From NCBI GenBank assembly GCA_017307375.1, contig JAFKFH010000006.1, positions 1 through 64,000 on the forward strand: DNA of 64,000 bases, read 5' to 3'. The notes below the pieces were generated by a model, which was given only the letters and a program-made list of their open reading frames with translations, was not told the origin of the DNA and did not search any database. The DNA comes from Alphaproteobacteria bacterium. Lineage in GTDB: Bacteria; Pseudomonadota; Alphaproteobacteria; Ferrovibrionales; Ferrovibrionaceae. The translations under genes were made by a program, and so were the position numbers. Of the stretch, positions 26,789-35,799 are shown in pieces (position 1 is the stretch's first letter; every line of letters starts with the position of its first letter).

Positions 26789-27504
26789 CGCGCCCGTTCG
26801 CGCAGCCGATGCCACAGCGTCTCGCCCAGCAGCGCCTTCAGCCCCTGCTTGCAGTGGTCGAGCCACAGCGGCGCGCGGCCTTCGATCAGGCGAACGAACG
26901 CCCTGTCCGTGGTGCGGGCATTGACCGGCAAGGCGGGCAGCATCAGGCCGAGCGGTTCGGCCGCATAGTCCCAGCGCAGGCTGCGGACATGGGCGTAGCC
27001 GTGTGTCGCCGCCAGGGTCTCGATCCCTCGCGGGCAGATGCCGCCGGGCGGGGCGAGCCAGTCGATCCGTCGGCCGGTGAGATCCTCGAGGATGGCGCGG
27101 GGACGGACCAGTTCGCCATCGAGCGTCCGGGCGTCCATCCGGTCGAACCGGGCATGGCTGAAGCCATGCGCACCGATGACATGGCCCTGGGCGGCGAGGC
27201 GGGCGACCTGGCGCGGGGTCAGCCGGCCGGGCTCGCCGAGCCGCCCGGCCGGCACCAGGAACAGGCCGGGCCAGCCGCGATCCGCGAGCACGTCGCCGAC
27301 ATCGGCATGATCGGCCGTCGCATCGTCGAAGGTCAGTGCCACCGCGCGTCCGTCGGCGAGCCGCAGCAGCGCGCCGCCGGTCGAGCGCGCGCCGCGCCGC
27401 GCCAGCAGGTCGAGCTGGGCGGCGAAACGGGCACGGGTGACGTCGTGGAAGCGCGCGCCTGCCTCCGTGGTGATCCGATGATAGACCAGCAGCGCGGCGG
27501 TCAT
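26785..27504 (-). CDS. Polysaccharide deacetylase family protein
   Basis: 239 residues, NodB-type fold. Motif 1 is TFDD (58-61, DD being the base and metal Asp), motif 2 is HGFSH (His111/His115, metal ligands) and motif 3 is WLAPPGG. It should remove acetyl groups from amino sugars in the polymer or its precursor. No signal peptide is visible, so a cytoplasmic or peripheral action on the lipid-linked intermediate is likely. It overlaps both neighbours by 4 bases. Confidence 0.88.
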   Translation of the reverse strand: MTAALLVYHRITTEAGARFHDVTRARFAAQLDLLARRGARSTGGALLRLADGRAVALTFDDATADHADVGDVLADRGWPGLFLVPAGRLGEPGRLTPRQVARLAAQGHVIGAHGFSHARFDRMDARTLDGELVRPRAILEDLTGRRIDWLAPPGGICPRGIETLAATHGYAHVRSLRWDYAAEPLGLMLPALPVNARTTDRAFVRLIEGRAPLWLDHCKQGLKALLGETLWHRLRERAR

Positions 27505-28742
27505 TGCGGAGCCTTCAGGAAGCGGTCATAGAGCGCTGTGGCACGAGTGGGCCAGAGAAAATTCCGGACGGCGTGACTTCTGCCGACGCGGCCCAGCGCC
27601 GCGCAGCGTGGCGGATCGGCCACCAGGCTCGTGATCGCCGAAGCCAGCCCCGCGACGGCTTCGTCGGGTGTTGCCGCGGCCACCTTGATGCCGGCCTCGT
27701 CGGGGACGAGCTGGGCTGGCCCTCCGCGCCGCAGGCAGACGATGGCCAGGCCGGCCGCCATCGCCTCGGCCACGGCAAAACCGCCGGAATCGTGCAGGGC
27801 CGGAAAGATCAGGGCATGCGACCGGGCCAGCCGCCGATGCGCCTCCGCCTGGGGCAGCCTGCCGACGAAGGTCACGCGCGCGCCGATACCGAGGTCGTCG
27901 GCAAGGCGGGCGAGTCTCGCCCGCTGCGGCCCGTCGCCGATCACTTCGAGGTGCCAGTCGCCGGCAACCTTCGCCAGCGCAGCGAGTGCCAGATGGAGCC
28001 CCTTGTGCGGCAACAGCGGGCCGAGCGCCACCAGGCGCAGGCCGGTCCCCGCGACGCTGGTGCCCCCGTCGCCGGCCGAACTGCTTGCGAGTTGGTTCAG
28101 CGTTTCGGGTGCCAGCGCGACCTGCGATTGGAGCATCACGCTGGCCGCGCCGATCGCCCGCATCCGTTCGGCGGTTTCCGGGGTCGTCGCGACGGCGAGC
28201 CGGCAGCGTCCGGCAAGGCGCCGCAGCGCCGGGCGGTGTTCCGCCAGTCGCGGTAACAGCCGTCGCAGTGCCTCGTAGGTCGCCCCGCGCCAGCCCAGGC
28301 CCGGCCAGAATGCCGCCTCGCACGGTTCCCCGCCGCCGACCGGCCCCCACAGCAGCGGCAGGTCCAGCGAGTCGAGTGCGGTGCCCGACCAGTATTGGGC
28401 GAAGGTGACGTGATGGGCCACATCGAATCGGCCGGTGGCGGCCAGTTCGCGCAGGCGCGGCGTCACGCTGCGCATCCAGGCGAGATAGTAGGCCCGCGTG
28501 GCCAGTCCGCCGAACCGCGCCTTCAGCCGTCGCGCCCACGGCGGCAGGTCATGATAGACTACCGTCAGGCGCGGTTGTGGCCGGGCCGTCAAGGCCGCCT
28601 CGATCGCCGGGCGCGAGGAGGCGCGGGTGACAACGCAGACATCGTGGCCGAGGCCGGCCAGCGTCGTCGCCCATCCCCAGCCGAGGCCGGGTTCGGATCC
28701 ACGGTCAGGCGCACAGGCATAGGCCATCAGCAGCACCTTCAT
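27501..28742 (-). CDS. Glycosyltransferase family 4
   Basis: 413 residues. N-terminal MKVLLMAYACAPDRGSEPGL and GWGWATTLAGLGHDVCVVTR are typical of a GT4 group common in exopolysaccharide loci. Acceptor-domain motif FAQYWSGTALDSLDLPLLWG; donor-domain motifs LVALGPLLPHKGLHLALAAL, VTFVGRLPQAEAHRRLARSH and FPALHDSGGFAVAEAMAAGL. Probably adds one sugar of the repeat unit. The start overlaps the methyltransferase stop (ATGA). Confidence 0.92.
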   Translation of the reverse strand: MKVLLMAYACAPDRGSEPGLGWGWATTLAGLGHDVCVVTRASSRPAIEAALTARPQPRLTVVYHDLPPWARRLKARFGGLATRAYYLAWMRSVTPRLRELAATGRFDVAHHVTFAQYWSGTALDSLDLPLLWGPVGGGEPCEAAFWPGLGWRGATYEALRRLLPRLAEHRPALRRLAGRCRLAVATTPETAERMRAIGAASVMLQSQVALAPETLNQLASSSAGDGGTSVAGTGLRLVALGPLLPHKGLHLALAALAKVAGDWHLEVIGDGPQRARLARLADDLGIGARVTFVGRLPQAEAHRRLARSHALIFPALHDSGGFAVAEAMAAGLAIVCLRRGGPAQLVPDEAGIKVAAATPDEAVAGLASAITSLVADPPRCAALGRVGRSHAVRNFLWPTRATALYDRFLKAPQ

Positions 28743-29611
28743 GGTCCCTCGCGCCGCCGCAGGACAAAGCGCAGGCCGGTCAGGGCAAGGTCGGCGCGCG
28801 GGCGATGCGCGAAACAGGCCGCCGGCACGATGCGGTCGAGCTGGGCCAGTTCGTCCGGCCCGCCGCCTGCGGTCTTCCAGGCCACGATGTCGAAGGGCAA
28901 CCCCGACAGCGCCGCGCGATGATCGGCGGCGCCGAGGCGATTGAAGGGGGTGAACGGGTTCGCAAACCAGCGGCGCCAGGTCGCCTCGTCGTAGCGCAGG
29001 AAGTTGAAGCGAGAGAGGCTCGGATCCATCAGGGCGTACTGGTCGTCCAGCGTGATCGTGACGACGCAGAAGCCGCCGGGGCGCAGCAGACGCGCGATGT
29101 CGCGATAGAGCGCGGCGACCTCGTCCGGTGCGGGATGTTGCATCACCTGCAGGCAGGTCACCAGGCCGAAGCCACCTTCCGGCAGTGGATAGGGCGGCAG
29201 CGCCGGCGCGAGGTAGCGGCAGTGATGCCGCGCAAGCCAGCCGTCGAGATCGGGATCGCCGGCGTCGAAGCCGAGTTGCCGGGCGACCGCCGCCACCGCC
29301 GGCCAGCGCATGACCGGGGCGACGTCGACCCAGGTCTGCGGCGTGATGCCATGCCGATGCAGCACGAGCGGCACGACGGGCAGCCAGCCCGCGCCGATGT
29401 CGAGATGGGGACCGAGCGTCGCGGGGTCGGCACCGGCCTCGGCCAGCCAGCCGATCAGCTGGCGGCCCAGCATCTCCTTGTTGGCGATCGCCTCGGGGTT
29501 CGGTGCGATCGAGCGCGTGCCGTGGCGTTGCAGCAAGCCATAGACGGCGTGGCCGCCGGGCAAGGCGCCGAGCAGGCGCTGGATCATGACCTTGGCAAGA
29601 AATCGGATCAT
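28739..29611 (-). CDS. SAM-dependent methyltransferase
   Basis: 290 residues, class I fold. Motif I is LDIGAGWLPVV near 70-80, and the methyltransferase strand GFGLVTCLQVMQHPAPDEVA is followed by LYRDIARLLRPGGFCVVTIT. It probably methylates a sugar of the polymer or its precursor (inferred from the operon). The start at 29611 overlaps the deacetylase stop by 4 bases; upstream in-frame codons lie inside that gene. Confidence 0.88.
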   Translation of the reverse strand: MIRFLAKVMIQRLLGALPGGHAVYGLLQRHGTRSIAPNPEAIANKEMLGRQLIGWLAEAGADPATLGPHLDIGAGWLPVVPLVLHRHGITPQTWVDVAPVMRWPAVAAVARQLGFDAGDPDLDGWLARHHCRYLAPALPPYPLPEGGFGLVTCLQVMQHPAPDEVAALYRDIARLLRPGGFCVVTITLDDQYALMDPSLSRFNFLRYDEATWRRWFANPFTPFNRLGAADHRAALSGLPFDIVAWKTAGGGPDELAQLDRIVPAACFAHRPRADLALTGLRFVLRRREGP

Positions 29612-30327
29612 GCGAGCGATCCCTGCACTGTGCGCCGCCGCCCGGGCGGTATCGCCTCGGCCAATGCCGCACAGGCGCGGTCCAGGGCAGGCCACAGCCC
29701 GAGCTGGTCGATCTCCCAGCTGTGGCTCCACAGATGGAAGACGCCGCCGCGCCGCCGGCCGATCCCCAGCAGGCCGGCAAGACCGCGGTCGAGATCGCCG
29801 GCAAGCCGGCAGGCCAGGTCCAGCCGCCCAAGCCCGCCGCCGCAGCGCAGCCAGTTGCGGGTCAATGCCGGCCAGCCATGCGGATGAAACTGCATCGTGG
29901 TCGCCAGCATGAATTGGTCGGGTCCGTGATCGAGGCGGAACATTTCGGTCCCACGGGCATAGGCAAATCCGGCCGCGACCGCGGCAGCGCGGCCATGCCT
30001 GCCGGCATGGCCGCCCGGATAGGCGAAGCCGGTGACCGGCATGCCCAGCACGTCCTCGAGCCGCCGCCGGCCGTCGACGATCTGCTCGCGGACCTCGGCG
30101 GGTTCCAGGCCGGTCAGCCGCCGGTGGTCGCGTGTATGGGCCGCGATCTCGAACCCGGCCGACGCCAGCGCGCGCAGGTCGCCCGGCGTCATCACTGGCC
30201 GCCCTTCGCCGTTGACGGCCGGCACGAAGAACGTGCCGGCAATGCCGTGGCGGACAAGGATGTCGGCCAGCCGCCGGTCGGCGGGATGGCCGTCGTCCCA
30301 GGAGGTGACCAGGGTCAGTTCAGCCAT
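29608..30327 (-). CDS. Polysaccharide deacetylase family protein (second copy)
   Basis: 239 residues, NodB-type. Motif 1 is SWDDGH (Asp11/Asp12), motif 2 is HTRDH (His64/His68), motif 3 is GFAYPGGHAGRHG. It differs clearly from the other deacetylase in the operon (26785-27504), so the two probably act on different residues or steps. No signal peptide is visible. It overlaps the upstream methyltransferase gene by 8 bases. Confidence 0.88.
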   Translation of the reverse strand: MAELTLVTSWDDGHPADRRLADILVRHGIAGTFFVPAVNGEGRPVMTPGDLRALASAGFEIAAHTRDHRRLTGLEPAEVREQIVDGRRRLEDVLGMPVTGFAYPGGHAGRHGRAAAVAAGFAYARGTEMFRLDHGPDQFMLATTMQFHPHGWPALTRNWLRCGGGLGRLDLACRLAGDLDRGLAGLLGIGRRRGGVFHLWSHSWEIDQLGLWPALDRACAALAEAIPPGRRRTVQGSLA

Positions 30328-31051
30328 GATCGGTTCGCCTGGCCAGCAGCAAGCCGCCGGTCTGATAGCTTTTTGCGGGCCGCAGGCGGTCGAGCGCGAG
30401 CGCGGGATAGCCGAGGATATGCCACGGCGCGGCCAGTAGCAGCGCCAGGCCGACCCGCAGATAGTCGGAGGCGCGACGGCCGCTGCGCCAACCCGATTCA
30501 TGCCGGATCAGCAGCCGGCCGGGCAGCGCGGCGGCATTCGCGGTCAGCAGGAAGAAGAAGCCGCCGAGCGGCCGGTGGTGCAGAATCGTGAAGCCCGCAT
30601 CGGCCAGCAGCCGCTCCGCCCCGGCATGCGTCCAACGCCAGAGGTCGCGGCTCGCCCCCTGGGGCAGCATGCTCGGATAGGTGATCAGCAGCGCGCCCTG
30701 CGGCGCCAGGACCCGCCGTATCTCGGCCAGCACGACCGATGGCGCCTCGACATGCTGCAGGACCTGGAACATCGCCACCACGCCCGCGGTATCGCTGGCT
30801 ATCGGCAGGCGGGCGGCGTCCGCGACCAGGCTCAGCTCGGGCGCCGGCGTCAGGTCGACGACGATCTGCGGGGCCCGCGGCCGGGCTTGGTACAACGCTC
30901 GGCCATGTGGTGCGCGGCCCCCGCCGACGTCGACCACCGGCAGTTTCGACAGCGGATCGGCCACCATCTCGGCGACAAAGCGCCTAACCAACCAGTATTC
31001 GGGCTGAAGCAGTTGGAGCAGCAGCCGGTAGAGGCGTATCGCCGCCGTCAT
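30320..31051 (-). CDS. SAM-dependent methyltransferase (second copy)
   Basis: 243 residues. Motif I is VVDVGGGRAPHG near 39-50; the strand GVVAMFQVLQHVEAPSVVLA and EIRRVLAPQGALLITYPS complete the class I fold. The C-terminal part (SDYLRVGLALLLAAPWHILG) is hydrophobic and may bind the membrane, fitting action on a lipid-linked sugar. It overlaps the phosphotransferase-like gene by 4 bases. Confidence 0.88.
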   Translation of the reverse strand: MTAAIRLYRLLLQLLQPEYWLVRRFVAEMVADPLSKLPVVDVGGGRAPHGRALYQARPRAPQIVVDLTPAPELSLVADAARLPIASDTAGVVAMFQVLQHVEAPSVVLAEIRRVLAPQGALLITYPSMLPQGASRDLWRWTHAGAERLLADAGFTILHHRPLGGFFFLLTANAAALPGRLLIRHESGWRSGRRASDYLRVGLALLLAAPWHILGYPALALDRLRPAKSYQTGGLLLARRTDHG

Positions 31052-31869
31052 GCCAACAACCCTGCCAGCAGCAACGGATAGAGCGACAGCAGCCGGTCGC
31101 GCTGGCGCTGGGCGGCATGATCGTCGATCGCCTCGGCCGCCACCAATGCGGTCTCGGCGGCCAGCCGTTCGGCATGATGCAGCAGGAACAGGGCCAGCTC
31201 GGCCTCGGCGCTGCTCTCGTCAGGCAGCAGTCGTCGCGCAAGCCACGGGCCGGCCGCCGCCGCAAGCCTGCCCAGGCCGAGCGCCATCGCCCGGCGGCCG
31301 AAGGGTACGACGGTCCATGACAGCCTGTCATGGTGCCGTGGCGCGTCGGCCTGGAAATTCTCGAAGTCGAGCAGGACCGGCCCGTCCAGCAGGTTCCAGT
31401 AGACGAAGTCGCCATGCGACGGCGCGACGGCGATGGCCCGGTCGCCATGCCGGTCGACCAGGCGACGATGCCAGTCGGCGAACCCGGGTACGGCATGGGC
31501 CGGCATCATGTCGCCGATCCGGTGCCGACCTGAGACCAGACCCTCATAGGGGCCGTGACGCGGCATCAGGGCGCGCCGGCGGCTCCAGGGCGCTGCGGTT
31601 TCGGTCCGCAGCCAAAGTGCCGCCCAGCCGCCGCCGTCATGAAAATCGATCAGCACAGGGCGGCGATAAGGTGCCGGCGGTGGCGGCAGCGCATAGGCGG
31701 CCGCTTCCCGCCGCAGCCCGGCGGCGGTGGCGGGGGTCGGTGCCAGCTTGACGAAGCCGGCGTCGCCGGCGAGCTGGATGCCGAGCTTGCCCAGCGCATG
31801 GCGGCGCACCATGGCGGTCGGCGCGGCAATGCCGAGCGCGGCGAGGCAGCTTCCGGGGTCGACCGTCAT
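31048..31869 (-). CDS. Aminoglycoside-phosphotransferase-fold kinase of the exopolysaccharide operon
   Basis: 273 residues. The kinase catalytic loop SHGDFVYWNLL and the metal-binding LLDFENFQ motif match the APH/choline-kinase-like fold. The N-terminal lobe is reduced (FVKLAPTPATAAGLRREAAA supplies a candidate ATP-binding Lys). In this setting the substrate is more likely a sugar, polyol or carrier than an antibiotic (inferred). Some relatives in capsule loci have no tested function. The start at 31869 overlaps the glycosyltransferase stop (ATGA). Confidence 0.78.
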   Translation of the reverse strand: MTVDPGSCLAALGIAAPTAMVRRHALGKLGIQLAGDAGFVKLAPTPATAAGLRREAAAYALPPPPAPYRRPVLIDFHDGGGWAALWLRTETAAPWSRRRALMPRHGPYEGLVSGRHRIGDMMPAHAVPGFADWHRRLVDRHGDRAIAVAPSHGDFVYWNLLDGPVLLDFENFQADAPRHHDRLSWTVVPFGRRAMALGLGRLAAAAGPWLARRLLPDESSAEAELALFLLHHAERLAAETALVAAEAIDDHAAQRQRDRLLSLYPLLLAGLLA

Positions 31870-33914
31870 CGACGCACCAGGGCCCGGCGAATGCCGGACA
31901 AGGTTGCCGCCGCGATGGCTGCGACGCCCAGCCGATCGGCCGTTGCCGCAGCCCCGGCGGCCAGGCGCGCGGCCAGGTCCGGTTCCCGAACCAGCCCGGC
32001 CATCGCCCCGGCAAGGCCGGCGGCATCGGCCGTCGGCGAAACGCAGGCATTGGTGCCGTCCTCGATATCGGCAATCTCCGGTCCGTGCGCCTCGCCGCGG
32101 CAGGTCACCAGCGGCCTGCCATAGGCGGCGGCATGGGCGACGACCAATCCGACCGCATCCGGCACGACGACGGCCAGCGCCATGCCAAACAACGACGCCA
32201 GCCGGCGTTCGTCGAATTCCGGTCCCACGAAACGGATGCCCTGCCGCCCGGCCGCGAGATCGCGGACACGGCCGATGTCCGGACCGTCGCCGACGATCAC
32301 CAGCGCACAGTCGAGCCCACTGTCGCGAAGGTTCGTGATCGCCTCGATGGCAAGATCGAGCCGCTTGCGTGCATAGACCCGCCCGACAAACAGGAAAATG
32401 TTCTTTTCGGTCAGATCCAGTTCGTGCCGCCGGGCGGCGATATCCTCGGGGGCGATCGTCGCCGCTATCCGGCGAATCGCCGCGACATCGAGGCTGTTTC
32501 GCTGCACGAATATCCGGTCGGCCGGAATCCCGCAGGCGAGGCAGTCCTCGGCGCCGGCAGCGCCATAGGGCAGGGCGGCGTCGGCGCCGCGCGCCATTGC
32601 ACGCCGCAAGGCATTGCGCAACCGTTCCCAGCCGCCGCCGGCAGCCGGTCCGAGGCGGAAATGACCCGAGAGGACCAGCCGCGGCCGCCCGCACAGCCGG
32701 CGTGCCAGCCAGCAGAGCCAGATGCCGAGGTCATGGACGTGCAGGCCGGCGACGACGACATCGTGGGCCAGCATCGCGGCGAAGCTGCCGCCGCTCCAGC
32801 CGATGCGGCCGCCGCCGCCGGGCCAGAACCCGTGCCGGGCGCGACGGGCCGGCAGGTCGAGGCCGTCCGTCTTGCCGCGGCCGGGAAAGCCGGCCGGGGC
32901 CGGCCCATAATAGACGGTGAAGGCAAGATCGCCGGCGCCGGCAAGTGCGTTGATCTGCGCCACCCGATAGGGCGGCAGCGTGCCTTCCAGCAGCGCGACG
33001 CGGGCCGGACCGCCGGTCGGCCGGAGGGCCGCCAGTAAACAGCGGGGATAGGGCATCAGCAGCCAGACAGGCCACAGCCGGCCGCCATGGCGGCGCGCAA
33101 AGCGCGTCCAGCCCCGCCAGTGGTAGCCGCGCGGTCCGACGATCGCGGACAGCCGCTCCGGCAGCGGCAGGCTGCGGTCGGTCCAGGGAGCCGGCTTCAG
33201 GTTGGGCGCGCAGAGGCCGTGGCTGCCCGGCGCGGCGAGCAAGGCGACGCCGATCGCCCTCGCTCGCAGGCCGAAATCGGTATCGGCCATGCCCTGGACG
33301 CCGACAAAGGCCGGATCGATGCCCCCGAGGCGACGGGTAACCGCGGCGGGAACCAGCGCAATATTCCCCTGGAAGGTGTCGCAGCTAATCGCCGTTTCGG
33401 TGGCCGCGACCGGCTCGAGGCGAAAGGGATGGTGCCGGCCCAGACGCTGGCCGCCGTAGGATCGGCCTCCCTGGATCGGATCCCGCGTCGTGCCGACGAC
33501 GACCGCGCCCGGCGAAGCGTCGTGGATCGCGAGCAGGCGCGCGATGGCATCGGGATCGAGCAGCACGTCGTCGTTGAGCCACAGATGGAAATCGGCAGGC
33601 CCGGCCGCGGCGACGGCAAGACCGCGGGCCATGGCACCGGCCCACCACAGCGACCCGTCGGCCTGCACTATTTCGATGGCTGGATATCGCGCCCGGATTG
33701 CCGCGACCGTATCGTCCGGGCTGCCGTCGTCGATCACCAGCACGTCGATGCAGGTGTTCTCGGGCAGTCGCTGGGCCACCAGGGCTTCCAACCCGGCCAG
33801 GGTCACGTTCCGGCGGCCGTAAGTCGCCAGAACTGCAAGAATACGCCGGATCGGTGTCGATCCAGTGATCGTTCCGGCCAGCCGGAGATCGCGATGGTGC
33901 ATAGCGGCGCTCAC
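31866..33914 (-). CDS. Bifunctional glycosyltransferase: GT2 fused to GT4
   Basis: 682 residues. The first half (about 23-290) is a GT2 enzyme: ILAVLATYGRRNVTLAGLEA, VLVIDDGSPDDTV and the donor-site FHLWLNDDVLLDPDAIARLL. The second half (about 305-682) is a GT4 enzyme: RVALLEGTLPPYRVAQINAL, NIFLFVGRVYARKRLDLAIE, ALVIVGDGPDIGRV and VVPDAVGLVVAHAAAYGRPL. One chain can thus add two sugars in succession. It is the first gene of the ten-gene minus-strand operon. GTG 33914 and ATG 33902 are both possible starts. Confidence 0.9.
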   Translation of the reverse strand: MSAAMHHRDLRLAGTITGSTPIRRILAVLATYGRRNVTLAGLEALVAQRLPENTCIDVLVIDDGSPDDTVAAIRARYPAIEIVQADGSLWWAGAMARGLAVAAAGPADFHLWLNDDVLLDPDAIARLLAIHDASPGAVVVGTTRDPIQGGRSYGGQRLGRHHPFRLEPVAATETAISCDTFQGNIALVPAAVTRRLGGIDPAFVGVQGMADTDFGLRARAIGVALLAAPGSHGLCAPNLKPAPWTDRSLPLPERLSAIVGPRGYHWRGWTRFARRHGGRLWPVWLLMPYPRCLLAALRPTGGPARVALLEGTLPPYRVAQINALAGAGDLAFTVYYGPAPAGFPGRGKTDGLDLPARRARHGFWPGGGGRIGWSGGSFAAMLAHDVVVAGLHVHDLGIWLCWLARRLCGRPRLVLSGHFRLGPAAGGGWERLRNALRRAMARGADAALPYGAAGAEDCLACGIPADRIFVQRNSLDVAAIRRIAATIAPEDIAARRHELDLTEKNIFLFVGRVYARKRLDLAIEAITNLRDSGLDCALVIVGDGPDIGRVRDLAAGRQGIRFVGPEFDERRLASLFGMALAVVVPDAVGLVVAHAAAYGRPLVTCRGEAHGPEIADIEDGTNACVSPTADAAGLAGAMAGLVREPDLAARLAAGAAATADRLGVAAIAAATLSGIRRALVRR

Positions 33915-34051
33915 CGTCGCTTTCCTGCCACCCCGCAGCGCCGAAGTCCAGTGTGCCCGCGGTCAGGGGATTCGCGCTCGGGGGCCAGCCTTGATGTCGC
34001 TACTTATGGTAGAAGAAAGAACGCAGATTCCTTCCTTTCGGCGTGTCGGTG

Positions 34052-34924
34052 TCAGTGGGTCGCCAGGATCGGGATCCGGCTGCGGCTCAGCAGGTCGTGG
34101 GTGAAGCCGCCGAAGACGAATTCGCGCAACCTCGCATGGCCGTAGGCGCCGGCGACGATCAGGTCCGACCCGCGCTCCGCCGCGCGGATCAGCAGTTGGT
34201 CGGCAAGGGTCGGTCCGGCTGCGACCTCGACGGCGGAGAGGGCCTGGATCCGATGCCGCCCCAGGAAGGCAACGACGGACTCCAGCCGTTGCCGCACGGC
34301 CGCGATCTCGCCGGGCGATGCCTCCGGCGGGGCGATCTCGACCACTTCCACCTGGCGGGCCTGGCGCAGCAAGGGGATCGCGTCGGCGACGGCGCGCGCC
34401 GTTTCGCGCCGTTCGCTCCAGGCGATCGTCACGGTTTCGCCGATCGACGCCGGCGGGCCGCCTTCGGGCACGACCAGCACCGGCCGGCCCGACTCGACGA
34501 TCAGACCTTCGGCGAACCGTCCCGGTGCGTCCTTGTGATCCTCGCCCGTACCGGTCAGCCCGACGATTGCCAGATCGGCCCGCCGAGCGGCCTGGGCCAG
34601 CAGACTCGGCGGGTCGCTGAGGCCGCCAGGCTGGTTTCCGTCGATATGGAGCCATTCGGCAGCCGGCATGGTCGGGCTGAACGTGGCAAAATGGTCCCTT
34701 GCATGGCCTTCCGTCGCCGCCAGGGCGGCCTCGATCGTCCTGTCCCAGTCGGTTCCGGTGCGTCCGAATAGCGTGGCGGGCGCGATCCGCGCCGGCGAAA
34801 CATAGGCGCAGACCAGCCTGGCCCCGTGACGCTGGGCAAGGCCGCGGGCGAGGGCAAGTCGTGTCGCCGTCTGCCGCGTGTCGTCGACATGGACCAGGAT
34901 GGTGCTGAGCTCGCGCGCGGGCAT
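34052..34924 (-). CDS. Universal stress protein, two tandem USP domains (USP1)
   Basis: 290 residues. Both halves are UspA folds: the first opens STILVHVDDTRQTATRLALA, the second begins near VTIAWSERRETARAVADAIP. The nucleotide-binding loop near the C-terminus reads GAYGHARLREFVFGGFTHDL (G-x2-G-x9-G type), and the chain ends ILATH. Such proteins bind ATP in the cytoplasm and support survival under energy or oxygen stress. It lies 14 bases after the next USP gene and is probably co-transcribed with it from the FNR boxes near 35863 and 36280. Confidence 0.92.
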   Translation of the reverse strand: MPARELSTILVHVDDTRQTATRLALARGLAQRHGARLVCAYVSPARIAPATLFGRTGTDWDRTIEAALAATEGHARDHFATFSPTMPAAEWLHIDGNQPGGLSDPPSLLAQAARRADLAIVGLTGTGEDHKDAPGRFAEGLIVESGRPVLVVPEGGPPASIGETVTIAWSERRETARAVADAIPLLRQARQVEVVEIAPPEASPGEIAAVRQRLESVVAFLGRHRIQALSAVEVAAGPTLADQLLIRAAERGSDLIVAGAYGHARLREFVFGGFTHDLLSRSRIPILATH

Positions 34925-34938
34925 CTGTCGACCGGCGT

Positions 34939-35799
34939 TCAGTGGGATATCAGGACGGGCAGGGTCATCGAGGACAGGATAGATCGCGTCACCCCGCCCA
35001 GCACCATCTCCTGAAGCCGCGAGTGGCCGTAGCCGCCCATCACCAGCATGTCGGCACCGACATCCGCGGCGCGCGAGAGGATCAGTGACGCATCCCCGAT
35101 TCCGGGTACCCCGGGCAGATATTCCGACGCTGTCGCAAGGCCGTGCGCCTCGATATACCGGCGCAACGTCGCCAGTCCGTCGCGGTGCCGGGCGATTTCC
35201 TCTTCGGCCGCCCTCGCCGGCCCGATTTCCAGCAGATGTACTTTTTCCGCGTCGCGTAGCAGCGGAAGCGCGTCGTACAAAGCGCGTGACGCCTCGCGGC
35301 TCTCGGTCCAGGCGATCAGGGGGCGCCGGCCGACATCGGTGAAGCGGCCGGCCTGCGGTACGATCAGCACCGGCCGGCCGGCCGACATCATGACTTCCTG
35401 GGCCAGCAGGCCGGGACCCTGGGGCAGGGCGCCGTCGGTCTCGGTCTGTCCGACGACGATCAGATCGGCTCTCCGTCCTTGCGCCACCAGGACCGGCCCG
35501 GGACGGCCAAGGCCGTCCGCTTCCTCGACGCGCCAGACGGCATCGGGCACCTGCTGCTTCAACGCGGCGAAATGTTCCTCGGCCTGCCGCTGGATCGTCC
35601 GGCGATGTCGGCTCAACCGGTCGTTCCATCCGGGATCGACCTCGCCCGGCAGCGCCAGCGGCATCGTGGCTGGCGGCGCGACGAAGACGCCCACGAGGTC
35701 GGCTTCCAGACGACGCGCCAGCGTGCCGGCAAGGGCAAGGCGTGCCGGGCAGTGCCGGGTTTCGTCCACATGGACAAGAATCGTCGAGATCATGGGCAT
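34939..35799 (-). CDS. Universal stress protein, two tandem USP domains (USP2)
   Basis: 286 residues. Opens MISTILVHVDETRHCPARLA; the second domain begins near PLIAWTESREASRALYDALP. ATP loop GGYGHSRLQEMVLGGVTRSI; ends LPVLISH. Two start codons are possible, 35799 (AGGAGA about 6 bases upstream, preferred) and 35793 (ATGA overlap with the cytochrome stop). An FNR-type box inside the cytochrome gene is centred 64 bases upstream, so the gene may have its own low-oxygen promoter as well as cytochrome readthrough. Confidence 0.92.
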   Translation of the reverse strand: MPMISTILVHVDETRHCPARLALAGTLARRLEADLVGVFVAPPATMPLALPGEVDPGWNDRLSRHRRTIQRQAEEHFAALKQQVPDAVWRVEEADGLGRPGPVLVAQGRRADLIVVGQTETDGALPQGPGLLAQEVMMSAGRPVLIVPQAGRFTDVGRRPLIAWTESREASRALYDALPLLRDAEKVHLLEIGPARAAEEEIARHRDGLATLRRYIEAHGLATASEYLPGVPGIGDASLILSRAADVGADMLVMGGYGHSRLQEMVLGGVTRSILSSMTLPVLISH

